From: Campanula takesimana
Taxonomy: Eukaryota; Streptophyta; Magnoliopsida; Asterales; Campanulaceae
Assembly (NCBI GenBank): GCA_026119855.1
Contig: JAOWBW010000303.1
Coordinates: forward strand, 806,001 to 870,000
DNA: 64,000 bases
Reading direction: 5' to 3'
Part shown: piece by piece, positions 28,566 to 40,095 of the stretch
How the letters are laid out: each line of letters begins with the position of its first letter
Numbering within the stretch: the stretch's first letter is position 1
Translations under genes and position numbers: made by a program
The notes under the pieces: generated by a model
What the model was told of the DNA's origin: nothing
The model's database searches: none
What the model saw: the letters and a program-made list of their open reading frames with translations, nothing else

Positions 28566-30333
28566 ATGGGTCGGCCGCCTTGTTGTGATAAGGTGGGAGT
28601 GAAGAAAGGGCCATGGACTCCTGAAGAAGATATCATGCTTGTTTCCTATGTTCAAGAACATGGCCCTGGCAATTGGCGCTCCGTTCCCACCCATACTGGT
28701 ACCTTTTTTTTTTTTCTTCTTCTTATTAGTATTTTTAGGTCAAGGACAATAATTCTAGGATTACTTTTAATTCTTGTTTAAATCCTAGTTTGATTAGTTA
28801 TTTAGAGGCCAACAAAGTTGGATCTAGATCTAATCTTGATTTGTGATTATTATTTTATTAAGTAAATAATTTAGGACAAAAACTTGTGTGAGACGGGTCT
28901 CGTAAATGGTTTGCTCCCTATGGGCGGGTAGGGCAAGCATATTTCCTCTCTCATCATCGAGGTTCGTCTCATGTGTGAGACCATCTCACACAAGACTTTC
29001 TTATAATTTAGATATTTTTGTCTACTTAATTTCAGGATTGCGTAGATGCAGCAAGAGTTGCAGGCTTAGATGGACTAATTATCTGAGGCCTGGGATTAGA
29101 AGGGGTGAATTCACTGATGAGGAGGAAAGAATGATTATCCAACTTCAAGCTCTTTTAGGCAACAAGTAATTCCTTATTTAATCCCTCCTCTCCCTAGTCT
29201 TACTTCACTACTACTCACTTGTTCGAATCCTACTAGCTGTCTACTTTTATTTTATTCTCGATCAAGAACAAAAATAGACATTTATTTTGAAACGAGACAA
29301 TACAACTAGATTAGTTATAGTAAACCCTCCATCCAAAAAGATGTGTGCCCTGATTTTGTATTGATAAAAATAGATCTACAGACAACACTCTTGCTTTTAA
29401 CAATTTAATGAAATGGACTGGCTAATTTATTTAGGGTTTATGTTATCTAGATAATTTTTTGTTCATATTAAAAAAGAGATCAGGTTATTGTATTTAAGGT
29501 GTATTATTTGGATATATCACAGATGGGCTGCCATAGCTTCATACCTCCCTGAAAGAACAGACAACGACATTAAAAATTACTGGAATACCCATCTGAAGAA
29601 AAAGCTCAAGAAGCTTCACTCCGGCAACATTACCGCCAGTGATGATCATCACCGTCCAAAAGACGGTTTCTCATCGTCATCTTCATCTTCCTCCCACATG
29701 TTATCAAGAGGTCAATGGGAAAAGAGGCTTCAAACTGATATTCACATGGCCAAACAAGCCCTTCATGATGCCCTCTCTCTAGACAAACCCTCATCAGCAC
29801 TACTCCACCTTGATGATCACTCACCTGATCATCCATCAGGAGGAGGGTATTTTTGTCATTTCGACAAACCAAGCCAAACCCAAACAGGCCCAATATATGC
29901 ATCAAGCACTGAAAACATTGCTAGATTGCTAAAAGGGTTCATGAAAACCTCACCCAAGAGTCAAACAAAGTCAAACTCAAGCACTGACCAAAACTCATCA
30001 TTCAACTTGAGCAACTCCAACTCTAGTACTGATCAAGAGGCGATTCCATGTGTTGATAGCAAGAGTGGGATTGATCTGTCAATGGCTTTTGAGTCATTGT
30101 TCGGGTTTGACTTGAACTTTGACTCGTCAAACTCAGATTTTTCGCAGTCCAACAATGCCTCGCCCGAGGCGAGCCTTTTCCAGGATGAGAGCAAGCCAGA
30201 TATAAGTGCCCTAGCTCCATTGTCGATGTTCGAAAATTGGTTGCTTGATCATGATCAAGTTGGAAATGTTCTTCAAGGGAAAGTTTCGGATTTGAGTAAC
30301 TTTGCATTTGATGAGAACCCGGATTTGTTTTAG
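28566..30333 (+). CDS. R2R3-MYB transcription factor, subgroup 1 (MYB30/31/60/94/96, MYB306-like)
   Basis: A nuclear DNA-binding regulator. Exons are 28566-28698, 29036-29165 and 29523-30333. Sizes 133/130 nt for the first two and GT-AG junctions are the classic R2R3 layout, giving 357 aa. R2 (about residues 14-61) has tryptophans W17, W37 and W57. R3 (about 67-112) has F70 in place of the first tryptophan, then W89 and W108. The start [29 protein letters not shown] and [20 protein letters not shown] place it in subgroup 1, closest in wording to MYB31/94/96. The tail keeps subgroup motifs: [20 protein letters not shown] (149-168), [12 protein letters not shown] (218-229) and [10 protein letters not shown] (321-330). 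Subgroup members are known to act in cuticular wax synthesis, drought/ABA and defence responses; that role here is inferred. Intron 1 contains a MITE. The reading frame looks intact. Confidence 0.95.
28875..29002. mobile_element. MITE in intron 1 of the MYB gene (TGTGAGACGG family)
   Basis: 128 bp flanked by the perfect 9-bp duplication ATAATTTAG (28866-28874 and 29003-29011). The inverted ends contain ACTTGTGTGAGACGG and CCATCTCACACAAGACTTTC. It stops 33 bp before the exon 2 boundary, so it adjoins the branch-site/polypyrimidine region. Related copies lie at 19676, 52150 and 54030. Confidence 0.9.
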
Positions 30334-30850
30334 GTTTGTTGGATTGAGAGTTGGATTTTTATTGTTTTTGTGACTTGGTTAAGTTATTTTTCGAACCGTT
30401 ATGGATCGTTAATTGATTATTTTTGGTTCCAATAGGCCTGGAAATGAGAAATATTTACTCTATGGCCTCATAGGATTCAAGTTTTTCATCCCTTTATATT
30501 GGCGCTTTTTTGTAAAGGGTGTAAATGTGACAATTGTTGATCTAATTATGCATTAATTCCAATTAACTTCTTGTTTTTCATTATACTCCCTCTTGCTTGA
30601 GTCGCCTATATTGATCACCTTTTTTTTTTTTTTTTTTTTTTGAATGAAATAATACTTAGTTAATTGATTGCGTTGATACTTGTTTGATTTCCAAGTGGCA
30701 TAAAAAATAAACAAAAATCATACTCACTCCGTCGCAAAACATATGTTCAAATTTATCTTTAACCAAGAATAAATTTAAATATTCATTTTTGAACAAATGT
30801 AGTAATACTTAGACAATGATAGTTGGGAATAATGTTATTGGTGTTTTTAA
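30334..30850 (+). other. MYB 3' untranslated region and flank
   Basis: Probable 3' UTR to about 30575 (TTTTTGT and AATTAATGC-type AT-rich words, no clear AATAAA). A lone Stowaway end (CTCCCTCTTGCTTGAG, 30585) and a poly-T run (30621-30641) follow. Confidence 0.4.
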
Positions 30851-31035
30851 GAATAATATTAGAGGCACAAAAAAACTCACAAAAACTTGCTCACAAAATC
30901 CTAAGTGTAATAATGTTATTGGTGTTTTTAATTAGAGTGTGGCGTGTCCATTATCGATGTAACAAATAAAATATCATCACCTAATTTTGTGAGCATGTTT
31001 TTTTTTACCTTATTTTGTGCCTCTAGCATTGCTCC
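30851..31035. mobile_element. MULE-type MITE (GGGCACAAAA family)
   Basis: Ends TATTAGAGGCACAAAAAAAC and TTTTGTGCCTCTAGCATTGC; the core has AGAGTGTGGCGTGTCCATTA. No perfect target duplication could be read. A short extra copy of TAATGTTATTGGTGTTTTTA just left of it (30832) shows local rearrangement. Confidence 0.65.
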
Positions 31036-31273
31036 AATTTTAAAACCCTCGTGAGTTGTTTTAGACAATCTAAAAATAAGATGGAATGATCGAGTACATA
31101 TTTTGATTGATCAAATTCTTTTCTTGCCTTTTTAATTATAATCTAAATAAAAAATATACTTTCCTTCAAAGTAAATAAATATATAAATTAGGCTGGATTA
31201 AAACATCTTAAAATACATTATAGAATGAAGGAATGATAAATGTATACAATTATTATTCACAAAGCAAATTTGT

Positions 31274-31312
<39 letters not shown>

Positions 31313-32318
31313 AAAGGGCATCACCCCTTTAATTGTATTAAAATTAAGATAAAACATAATGACCTCCGTCCTAACTCAATGTGCACTTTTACTGTTTATG
31401 TGGTCAATTCATTCGAACTTTGACCATTATTTTGTGAAAATCTAGCTATTATTATACAAATTTAAAAGTTGTTATTGTTTTATTGTTAAAAATAGTATCA
31501 ATATTTTTCAAAATTGCATAAAGATAGAGTATAGATTTTTCTTTCGTCCACAGTCCACACTTGAAGAGGCGAGTTTTTTCTGTCATGAGGATTTAATTAT
31601 GACGAATAATTTATAAGAAAACTAATATTATTCCGCATAAAACTCTATGACATTTTGTTGGAATATTTTTTATGATGCTTCAATAATAGTTTTAAATGTT
31701 TTATGAGGTTAATTATGTTTCATAAATTATTGATCAACTTTTTTCTTGGGACTATTCTTAAAGTGAACCAATGAGTATTCTTTTGTGTATGGAAATTTTA
31801 CAATGAAAATTACTCTTTCTTTTCTGTCTCATAATAATAAGTATTTCATTTGTGTTATTTTTTCCAACATATAGAGTCAAAATTTTAATTTAAGAAAATA
31901 GTTTTAGTGTAATTTTATAATAGTAAAATTAATTAAAAAAATAAAATACCTTCTTATAAAAATGTTGACCAATCAAACAGATGGAGTATAGTAAAAGAGA
32001 TGAAACTAGTGTGCAAATTTAGTTTAATGTGAAGACTGATCATGATTTTTACAGTTTTAGTAGACAAGATATGAAAACCCATATTTTGATAGGAAATAAT
32101 TAAAAGAAGATGATGGGAACCCATAAAACAAAGCTCAGATCAGAAAACATATTTGAAGGCAAAATATGAATCTACTCAAAGAGAACAGTATTATGTAATG
32201 AACTGTTAGGTAAAAATATATTAGTACTCCATAACACACCATCTTCTAGACTAACTGCGCCATCTGAATGATCACCTGCAACCGCACAACTGCCACTTGT
32301 TATTGGGGATGGGGGGAA
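31036..32318. other. Intergenic stretch
   Basis: AT-rich. Contains an (AT)n microsatellite (31278-31308) and a lone Stowaway-like end (CCTCCGTCCTAACTCAATGT, 31363). No gene is supported. Confidence 0.5.
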
Positions 32319-32386
32319 GGGGATTCGAACCTAAGACCTCCCGAAGGAGATCCCAAGCTCTATGCCACTCGGCCAAGGAGGCTTGG
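32319..32386 (-). repeat. tRNA-derived SINE-like head (A and B boxes)
   Basis: On the minus strand TGGCCGAGTGG (A box type) is followed by GGTTCGAATCC (B box) with tRNA-like spacing. The ends cannot form an acceptor stem, so this is not a functional tRNA. It may be the head of a SINE extending left to about 32262. No target duplication was identified. Confidence 0.5.
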
Positions 32387-32570
32387 GCTTGTTTTGTTGT
32401 TAAAGTAACCCTAAAATTATTTACATCCAAAAAACTCTAATTCAAGCGTCATTTCTTAAATGTCTTATCACATTGATTTTTTTGGTATTTTTTCCATTGT
32501 TAAGTTGCATTCATGAAAAGAAGCATTATATTGATTGCTATCTCTATCTCATAGTTTTGACATTTTATAT

Positions 32571-32742
32571 AGAATAATACTAGGGGCACAAAAACTTGCT
32601 CACAAAATCCTAGGTGTAATGATGTTATTGGTGTTTTTAATTAGAGTGTGGCGGGTCCATTATCGATGCAACCAATAAAATATCGCCACCTCATCTTGTG
32701 AGCAAGATTTTGTGACTTTATTTTGTGCCCTAACATTGCTCT
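32571..32742. mobile_element. MULE-type MITE (GGGCACAAAA family)
   Basis: Ends AATACTAGGGGCACAAAAAC and TTTTGTGCCCTAACATTGCT; the core has GTGTGGCGGGTCCATTATCG. No clear target duplication. Confidence 0.7.
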
Positions 32743-33120
32743 GATGAATTGAATTGAAGATGATGGATGAATGAAGCCATTGAATTCCCTTGGAAATCTG
32801 CAAAATGGGATTGTGAGGGTATTAAATGCCTACATGTGAAAGTGTTTTCAGCTCTGTTGTGTGATGATCATGACCACCCAAGTCATGAAAACTGTAAAGA
32901 AACCCCTACTCCCATAAAACTCCTCTAACAACTTCCCCCATCACCCTTTAAAAGATAACCTTTAATTTACACCTCTTTTATTTATAGCAAAAGATTTCAA
33001 AAAAGATTACAAATAAATGTCCCATTTTAATAGCATTCAATACCACAATTATTTTGTTTTTCTAGCATTTCTAATAGTAATTAAAAAAAAAATTGTTATT
33101 TAGCAAAAAAATGTGAAATA

Positions 33121-33376
33121 CTCCCTCCGTCTCAAAATAGATGTCGTTTTGAGAGGTAAATTTTGCCTCAAATACTTGTCGTTTCACTATTTTTAAAGCT
33201 TTTTTTTATTGCCCTATACCTTAATAATGATAGTGAACTATCTCTTACCTAACCATTTAATTACCTAGGTATTTGAATTACTTTATGAGTATTTGAGACT
33301 TCTTCACATGCATTAATAGCATTTCTTAATATGTGTGAGACACTCCAAAACGACATCTATTTTGAGACGGAGGGAG
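33121..33376. mobile_element. Stowaway MITE
   Basis: Ends CTCCCTCCGTCTCAAAATAG and CTATTTTGAGACGGAGGGAG, perfect inverted repeats with TA on both sides. 256 bp. It is the intact relative of the nested copy at 27319. Confidence 0.95.
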
Positions 33377-34286
33377 TAGCAATTTTTATAAAACATTTAA
33401 TTCACTCTCAATTGCACCATATATAGGTACAAGTATAAATAGTAGTAAATGTATCATAAATATTTGCTAGATTGATTTCTTTACAATTTGAGCTTTGAAT
33501 CTCTAGCATGAATTACAGGAAGGTGTTGAGAAAATGTAATACCCAGCCCTAATTGGCAATCTGCAATGCAAATAAATAACGCATAATCCATATGTTTTTA
33601 AAATACACTATGTTTTAATTTTTTTCACACATAATTAATAAATTAATTAATATATTTAAAAGTCAAACATGAATTATACTCCAGTAGGTTGTTAAAAGTT
33701 GTTGAAATCTTAAATTTTACATTTATTAATTGTTATACATTATTAATAAATGTGAAATTAGAAATTTAGAATTCATATTTTTTTTTTCAAATCTATGTTT
33801 TGATTAGGTTTTCCTTTGAAATATAATAAATTTCTTTTTTTTTTGAAACAATATAATAATATAATAAATTTATTTTAAGAGCAGTTGATTTCTCCTGTGT
33901 TGAGAGTTGTTTATTTCTCCTCCAAAGCACTATTTAATCAGAAGAACAATAAAAATGGAGTATATCCCTTGTCTAGGGTTCCAATATTCTTCAATCAACT
34001 CCAATTTCTCATCATCAACAGAGACTAATACAATGCTTGGGTACGTACGTGTCCCTCATTTTTTGAACTGTGTCTCGCCTCCCCTCCGTTTAATCAAATA
34101 CTACCTCACTGAAAAATAAATTTACCTTTTTAACGATCATCAGTCAACACATGTGAATTTTGAAAAAGTACTGAGTATAACCATTTTATTAAAATTGTAA
34201 AATTATTATTGATAAGTCATCAAATGACTGATCAATAACAATTTTTAGAATTTCATTGAAATCGTTGGATTGACATTAATATATTA

Positions 34287-34545
34287 CTCCCTCTGTCCCA
34301 GAAAGATAGTCAATTTTGAGTTTTTATATTCAACAAAAATAAACTTTGACCAAACATTAGTGTCAATTTAATGATCACAATTAAATTATAAAAATTAGTA
34401 TTAATAAACCACTTAATGATTTATCAATTACAAATTTTAGAATTTCATTAGAATGATTAGATTGTCACTAATGGTTAGTCAAAGTTCATTTTTTTTTTTT
34501 GTCATAAAAAGTCAAAATGGGACTATCTTTCCGAAACAGAGGGAA
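34287..34545. mobile_element. Stowaway MITE
   Basis: Ends CTCCCTCTGTCCCAGAAAGA and TCTTTCCGAAACAGAGGGAA, TA on both sides. Same subfamily as 5038-5288. Confidence 0.9.
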
Positions 34546-34619
34546 TATTAAAATTCACATGCGTTTGACCATCAAAAATCAGATGAAATTATATACTTAT
34601 TTGGGACAAAAATAGTACT

Positions 34620-34862
34620 ACCTTTGTCCAGGAATAAATGTCGTTTTTTTACGTTATTTCGAAAAAACTTTTAGATATAATTTTATGTTAATTTAATATT
34701 TATCCTAATAAAAATTTAAAAAATGTTATTGATAGTATTTATATTGAAGTATATAACAAATTTTATAATTTTAATATGATAATTAAATCAAACTAAATTT
34801 ATTGCTCAAAGTCCCTTCGTACCAACGTAAAAAAAGGATGAAATTTATTCGGTGACGGGAGA
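34620..34862. mobile_element. Degenerate Stowaway-like MITE
   Basis: The left end CTACCTTTGTCCAGGAATAA is loosely complementary to ATTTATTCGGTGACGGGAGA at the right. Old and diverged. Confidence 0.5.
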
Positions 34863-35794
34863 GAAAGAGCTGGATCTGATAGAACATGGAACATAAACAC
34901 CCCAATCTTTTTAAGTTTCTCAATTTCGGTGAAAATTTGGACTTTTTATCATTTATAATTATATTGTTACCATTGAAATTTTGATGTCCTTTTCGTTTGC
35001 ATTAAAGTTTATGCAGAAGTTCTTATTGACCAAAAGTTGTCCTCTATAACTCTATTCAAGGACTTATTCTGGGCTTTGTAGTTAAATAAAGAATGCTATC
35101 TCCGGAAAATAGATATCTAATTTTATTTATAACTAAGAACAAAATTAAAGAATTATTTTGAGATGAAAGAAGTATATAATCATGCAAAATTTAGAATAAG
35201 ATTAATTGTCTTTTGATTTCGTTTATATTAGAGAGACACTAATTTTTACCCCTCCATCTCAAAATGATGTCCAACATTTTTTTCAAATTAATATTTGATC
35301 AAAAGCATTTTTTTAATTTAATTTTTTTTTTTTTTTGAAAATTTTGTACTGTCATTGAATATTGACATGTGCTAGGTAGGATTTAAACACATTCGAACTT
35401 CCTTTAACCGAAGACCTGCAATTCGATGCTATAGTGGTGATTATATGCCAAATTTAGATACTTAGATAACGGGCGCCAAAATGAATTGTAAGTGAAGACT
35501 CAGCAACAACAGACTTGTTTTAACCAATTTATATCCTTACCTTATGCATAAAAAATATATTATTTCCGTTTTAAAATGAATGTTATAAAAAAATATTACT
35601 CCGTATTAATTAAAAATAAATTTGAATTTTCTTATACATTTATTTTTTTTAATAGAAGGAATATGACTAAATTCACACCAACCATTGTCGCAGTTCTATT
35701 TCCAGCCCTAAACCCTAACCTGTGGCTGGTACCGGGAGAGCTATGGACTGCTTCTTAAAATATCATCGTAGGTATTGTTCCTTATCTATATCAA
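34863..35794. other. Intergenic stretch
   Basis: AT-rich, with a lone Stowaway-like end (CCCTCCATCTCAAAATGATG, 35251). A short open frame at 35576-35758 has no recognisable feature and is not called. Confidence 0.4.
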
Positions 35795-35954
35795 GAGGAA
35801 ATTTTGGGAGAAACTAATTTCTCCATAAGTTATAAAAAATCCTGTTTTTATAGGGGTTAAGGTTTAGGGTTTGGGGTTTAGGGTTTAAAGTTGAGGGTTA
35901 AAAAGTGGACTTTTTATAACTTATGGAGAAACTAGTTTCCCCCAAAACCAACTC
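35795..35954. mobile_element. MITE with telomere-like core, copy 2
   Basis: Ends TTTTGGGAGAAACTAATTTC and AAACTAGTTTCCCCCAAAAC; the core reads GGTTTAGGGTTTGGGGTTTA. Confidence 0.7.
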
Positions 35955-36266
35955 CTATATCAAAGCAAAATAGTATTACTTCAGTTTCAAAATAAATATT
36001 TTATCAGTCCCTAAAAATGTTTAACAAAATTTCAAAATTGCGTTAGATAACTTTTTTTTTTTCAATAAATAATTACTTGGATACGGAAGGAGGATCTATT
36101 GGAAAATAAAATAAAATAATACTTATCACTGAAACAGTGAAAAGATTACTCTATCAGTCCCTACTTACAGCTACCAAATAGGACTGCATGGGGACGGGAT
36201 TAAGGAAATATATTAGAAAATTAAGTATTGTGAGTGGGTAGAAGAGAGAAAATAAGTTAGTGGATA

Positions 36267-36559
36267 CTCACCCATCCCATACTTATCGCTATTTATTTTC
36301 ATATTTGGCGTCACATACTTATTGCTACTTACCCAAAATGTTCATTTATCTCTCTCCTATCCACTCGCAACAATTATCCACCAACTTATTTTCTCTCTCC
36401 TACCACTCACAATACTTACTTTCCAACGTATTTTCTTAATCCCCGTGCACTACCATTTTAAGAGCAAAGTGAACATTTTGGATAAGTAGCAATAACTATG
36501 GGAGGGCAGGAGGCGCAAAATGAAAATAAGTAGCGATATTATGAGACGGAGGGAGTGAG
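36267..36559. mobile_element. Stowaway-like MITE (left of a tandem pair)
   Basis: The left end CTCACCCATCCCATACTTAT pairs with the reverse complement of the right end (CTCACTCCCTCCGTCTCATA). Inverted repeats extend about 85 bp. TA is on both sides. It abuts the next Stowaway with four bases (TATA) between. Confidence 0.75.
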
Positions 36560-36563
36560 TATA

Positions 36564-36845
36564 CTCCCTCCATCCCAGCCCACTTGACACTTATTTTTAT
36601 TTTGGTCCGTCCCAGCTCACTTGACACTTCCCAAAATAGCCTACTTTTTATAATTTTATTTTCACTCTACCTCACCACTCATTCTCACCCTTCGTTTTCC
36701 ACCATTCAATTTATTCAACCAACACTACTATTTACCCCATTAATTCTCTCTCTTCATTTTCTAGCATACTTTTTTCTTATTTTATTCTTTGTACTTAGTT
36801 ATCGTGCCCACCTCTTGAGTGTCAAGTGAGGTGGGACGGAGGGAG
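36564..36845. mobile_element. Stowaway MITE (right of a tandem pair)
   Basis: Ends CTCCCTCCATCCCAGCCCAC and GTGAGGTGGGACGGAGGGAG, TA on both sides. 282 bp. Confidence 0.9.
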
Positions 36846-36894
36846 TATACAATCATCTTTTATTGGACAATTGACATATTATATTACTAGTACG

Positions 36895-37321
36895 TAGGAT
36901 GGATGGCAATTTGCCCGAACCCGACCCGCCCCGAAAAAGTATGGTTCGGGTTGCAATTTTCATGACCCGAGCGGGTTCGGGTCGGGTTCGGGTTTTGATA
37001 TTGACCCGCCGTGATCCGACCGACCCGCACCCCTATGTACAAAGTTAACATATTATGTTAGTTAACCATATTATAAGTGTTGTGTAATTTATTTTTATAG
37101 TTGTTTGTGGGTGAGGTTTGATGATTTAAAACATATTTGTATAACTGGTCAAATTTAGGCTTAAACATAGATTGGGCCCAAGCAAATATGAGCTGAAAAA
37201 TTAGATATTGATACACTGCGGGTCGGGTTCGGCTCTCTTCGGGCCTGGTCGGGTTCGGGTCAGCCCCTTTGAGGTTAGGTTCGGGTTCGGTTTTGATGAA
37301 ACCCGACCCGTCGCCTTCCTA
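36895..37321. mobile_element. Small hAT element with CCCGAACCCGACCCG ends
   Basis: Flanked by the perfect 8-bp duplication CTAGTACG (36887-36894 and 37322-37329). Starts TAGGATGGATGGCA and ends GTCGCCTTCCTA. Both ends are filled with CGGGTTCGGGTCGGG-type words. No coding capacity. Confidence 0.85.
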
Positions 37322-37412
37322 CTAGTACGTATACAACAATACCTTTTGGGCCAAGGCCCAACAGGCTACCATAGGCTCAATAGTGTTTTTAAAAATCAAA
37401 GCTAAGGACAAA

Positions 37413-38392
37413 TCTATATATATATATATATATATATATTAAAGTTTGCCAAAAGAGCTATGGTATTGACATGTGGACAAACAATGGAGAAAGCTTGCAT
37501 TTGGAGAAGCCACATCAACAACATACTAATAAATAAGTGACTTTTCATTTTCTTTTCATTAGCTAATACTATTAGCTAATAATAATAGTTGCTAAAAAAG
37601 GTAACTATAATAGTTAACTATTATAGTAACTATTACTTACTATTATTAGTAATAGTTAACTATAATAGTTAACCATTATAGTTAACTATTACTCTTATTA
37701 GTAATAGTTACTATTATAGTTAACTATTACTATTAATAGTATTAGTTAACAATATTAGTTACAATACAAGTTAAATATTACTATTAATAGTATTAGTTAG
37801 CTATAATAGTTACTATTATAGTTAACTATATTAGTTAAATATTACTATTAATAGTATTAGTTACTACTATATTTGTTAACTATTACTATTAATAGTATTA
37901 GTTAACTATAATAGTTACTATATAGCTAATTATTACTATTAATAGTATTAGTTAACCATAATAGTTACTTTATAAGTTATTTTTTACTATTAATAGTATT
38001 GGTTAACTATAATAGGCTACATACATTAACTATTACTATTATTAGTATTAGTTGATTATAATAGTTATTATATAAGTTAGATTATTAATTTTTAATATTA
38101 ATTAATCATAATAGTTACTATATCAATTAACTATTACTATTGATAATATTATTTTATTATAATAATTATATTAATAATTATTATTATATAGACTAATCGT
38201 TGCTATTAATGTATATATTAACTATTACTATCAATGGTATTAATTAATTATAATAGTTATTATAATAATAGTAATCATATAGATTAATTTTTATTATTAA
38301 TAGTATTAGTTAAAATGATGATTACTATATTAGTTAACTATAGTTAAAAGACATAGTATTGGTTTCCGTGCAGAGCACGGGTTACCCGCTAG
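37413..38392 (+). mobile_element. Helitron, non-autonomous, filled with TAATAGTTAAC-type repeats
   Basis: The 5' end is TC at 37413 after A. The 3' end is CTAG (38389-38392) before T, with hairpin stem CCGTGC (38366-38371) / GCACGG (38375-38380) just upstream. The interior (37555-38350) is a degenerate tandem array of words such as TTAACTATAATAGTTACTAT and TATTACTATTAATAGTATTA with a period near 55-65 bp. No protein is encoded. Confidence 0.75.
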
Positions 38393-39904
38393 TTTTTATT
38401 TAATCCGGAAAATCTAATCTCTATCACCCGAATGAATAGGTGTTACGAAATTTTCCTAACACTTAAAAGAAATGGGTTTTTAATAACCGGTGCCGTTTTC
38501 ATAAATACTTGTTTTAAAACAAACGGTGACATTTTTATAAATAATTGGCAACCGCACATTTGCGTCGTAAATGCCAGTGTTAATGTTACAAAGTGTCAGT
38601 CATTCATACTCATTCATACTGACGTTTATAAACAAATAAACTGACACTTTTAATAACTGTTTGTATTAACACTATAAAGTCCAGACATATTTACTGACAT
38701 TTATAAACATTGAGGTTAGAACATTTTATAAATGCCAATGCTAGTGTTAGAAAGTTTCAGTTGTGTGTTAATAGCCACAACGTGTTCAATAAGTTCTAGT
38801 TATTTACAAAAATGTCATTGCGCGCTTTTCAAACAAGTGTCAGTTATTACATAAAGAATTAAAAATATCACCGGTTGTTTTAAATTTTTCTTAATGAATT
38901 ATGAAAAATTCGTTTGTTACTAAATTTTCACCACCCGAATAGAGTTTTGATCCCTCAATTCCCCAATAAAAAATTATATTTTCACAAAATTAATTAAATT
39001 CCAAAAAAAATCACTAATTATAAGCCTATTTTAACTATAATTTTATCACTTAAATATTTTTTTATTAAACCTACCACTAAACTTTTTTTTTTCACTGATT
39101 TTCAAATTGTCATTAAAATAAAATATTAAATACATGAAGTGTGTCCACACATTTTTTTCCTCAAAAAGGAAAAAAAAAAAGAAAAGAAAAAAAAAAGGGG
39201 GAAAGAATACTAATGCTATTTTGGGCTAGAGTTCATTTGCCATTATTTTCCCCTTTTAATTGTGATTTTTCTTAATTATTTCTGTATATATGTCGCCTCT
39301 TGATTAAGATTTGTACACAAAATATTCAATGTACAACATATCGATTTCAGTTTGTAGCCTGTATCTTTTGAATCAATGAACAGAAAATTCCCATATTTAA
39401 CTATACATTTCCATTAATATTACCATGATTAATACCTTTGTCTGGGTAAATTGGTGAGAATTTTCTGTTTCAAAGACGAAAATTTGGAAGGAAAAAAAAA
39501 AAGCAAGAAATTCCTAAGATGCTCTATATTTAATTCATAATGGTGTGCCAACTGCCCACCATGCATATCACCAGCAGGGTTGGGTTGTTAAGAAACACAC
39601 AACATTCATCTTTAATTATCCTTCTCAAATCACAATTATATTTATCTTTAAGTCCTTGTCAATCCTCAAATACTTTCATCAGCTTCCACTAATCTATCAA
39701 TTAATTATTAATCTCATTCTTTTTTGCTACCTTCTCTTTTTATTTGCCAGATTTTCTTCCTTTAATTTATTAATACTCCTCTCAAAACAACTTGTACTAA
39801 TTTCCTTTTTGAATGTCTATTTGTAAGTCTCACTTTCCTAAAAATATTAAATTTTTATTATTTGCCAGATTTTCTTCCTTTAATTCATTATCCACTCTTG
39901 AATT
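38393..39904. other. Intergenic stretch
   Basis: 38478-38878 contains many AGTGTCAG/CTGACACTT words between an ACCGGTG and a CACCGGT, possibly an old inverted-end element, with no target duplication seen. The rest is AT-rich without a gene. Confidence 0.4.
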
Positions 39905-40095
39905 ATGACTGTTAACTGATTGGTCGGTCGTAGGTTCGAATCCAAGTCGATGAGATTTGATTCATTCTGAAGTTGTTCATCTCGTCCGATTAATCAATTC
40001 TTCAAAAGATCCTCTCAGGCTAGGGAGAGGCGTGCAAAGGTTTCCTCGGGCCGGAGGGAGATTGGTCCTAGAGTGCAAAGTGAGTAATGTATCAG
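39905..40095 (+). repeat. SINE-like fragment with a B box
   Basis: GTAGGTTCGAATCCAAGTCG carries a Pol III B-box (GGTTCGAATCC) followed by GC-richer sequence (AGGCTAGGGAGAGGCGTGCA). No convincing A box and no poly-A tail, so only a fragment is claimed. Confidence 0.35.

Noticed and set aside
28365..28781. MYB start upstream of 28566
   Set aside because: The frame is open upstream but only through leader microsatellites; MGRPPCC is the conserved family start.
32319..32386. Candidate tRNA gene (A and B boxes on the minus strand)
   Set aside because: The ends cannot pair into an acceptor stem and no proper cloverleaf forms; a SINE head or tRNA pseudogene is more likely.
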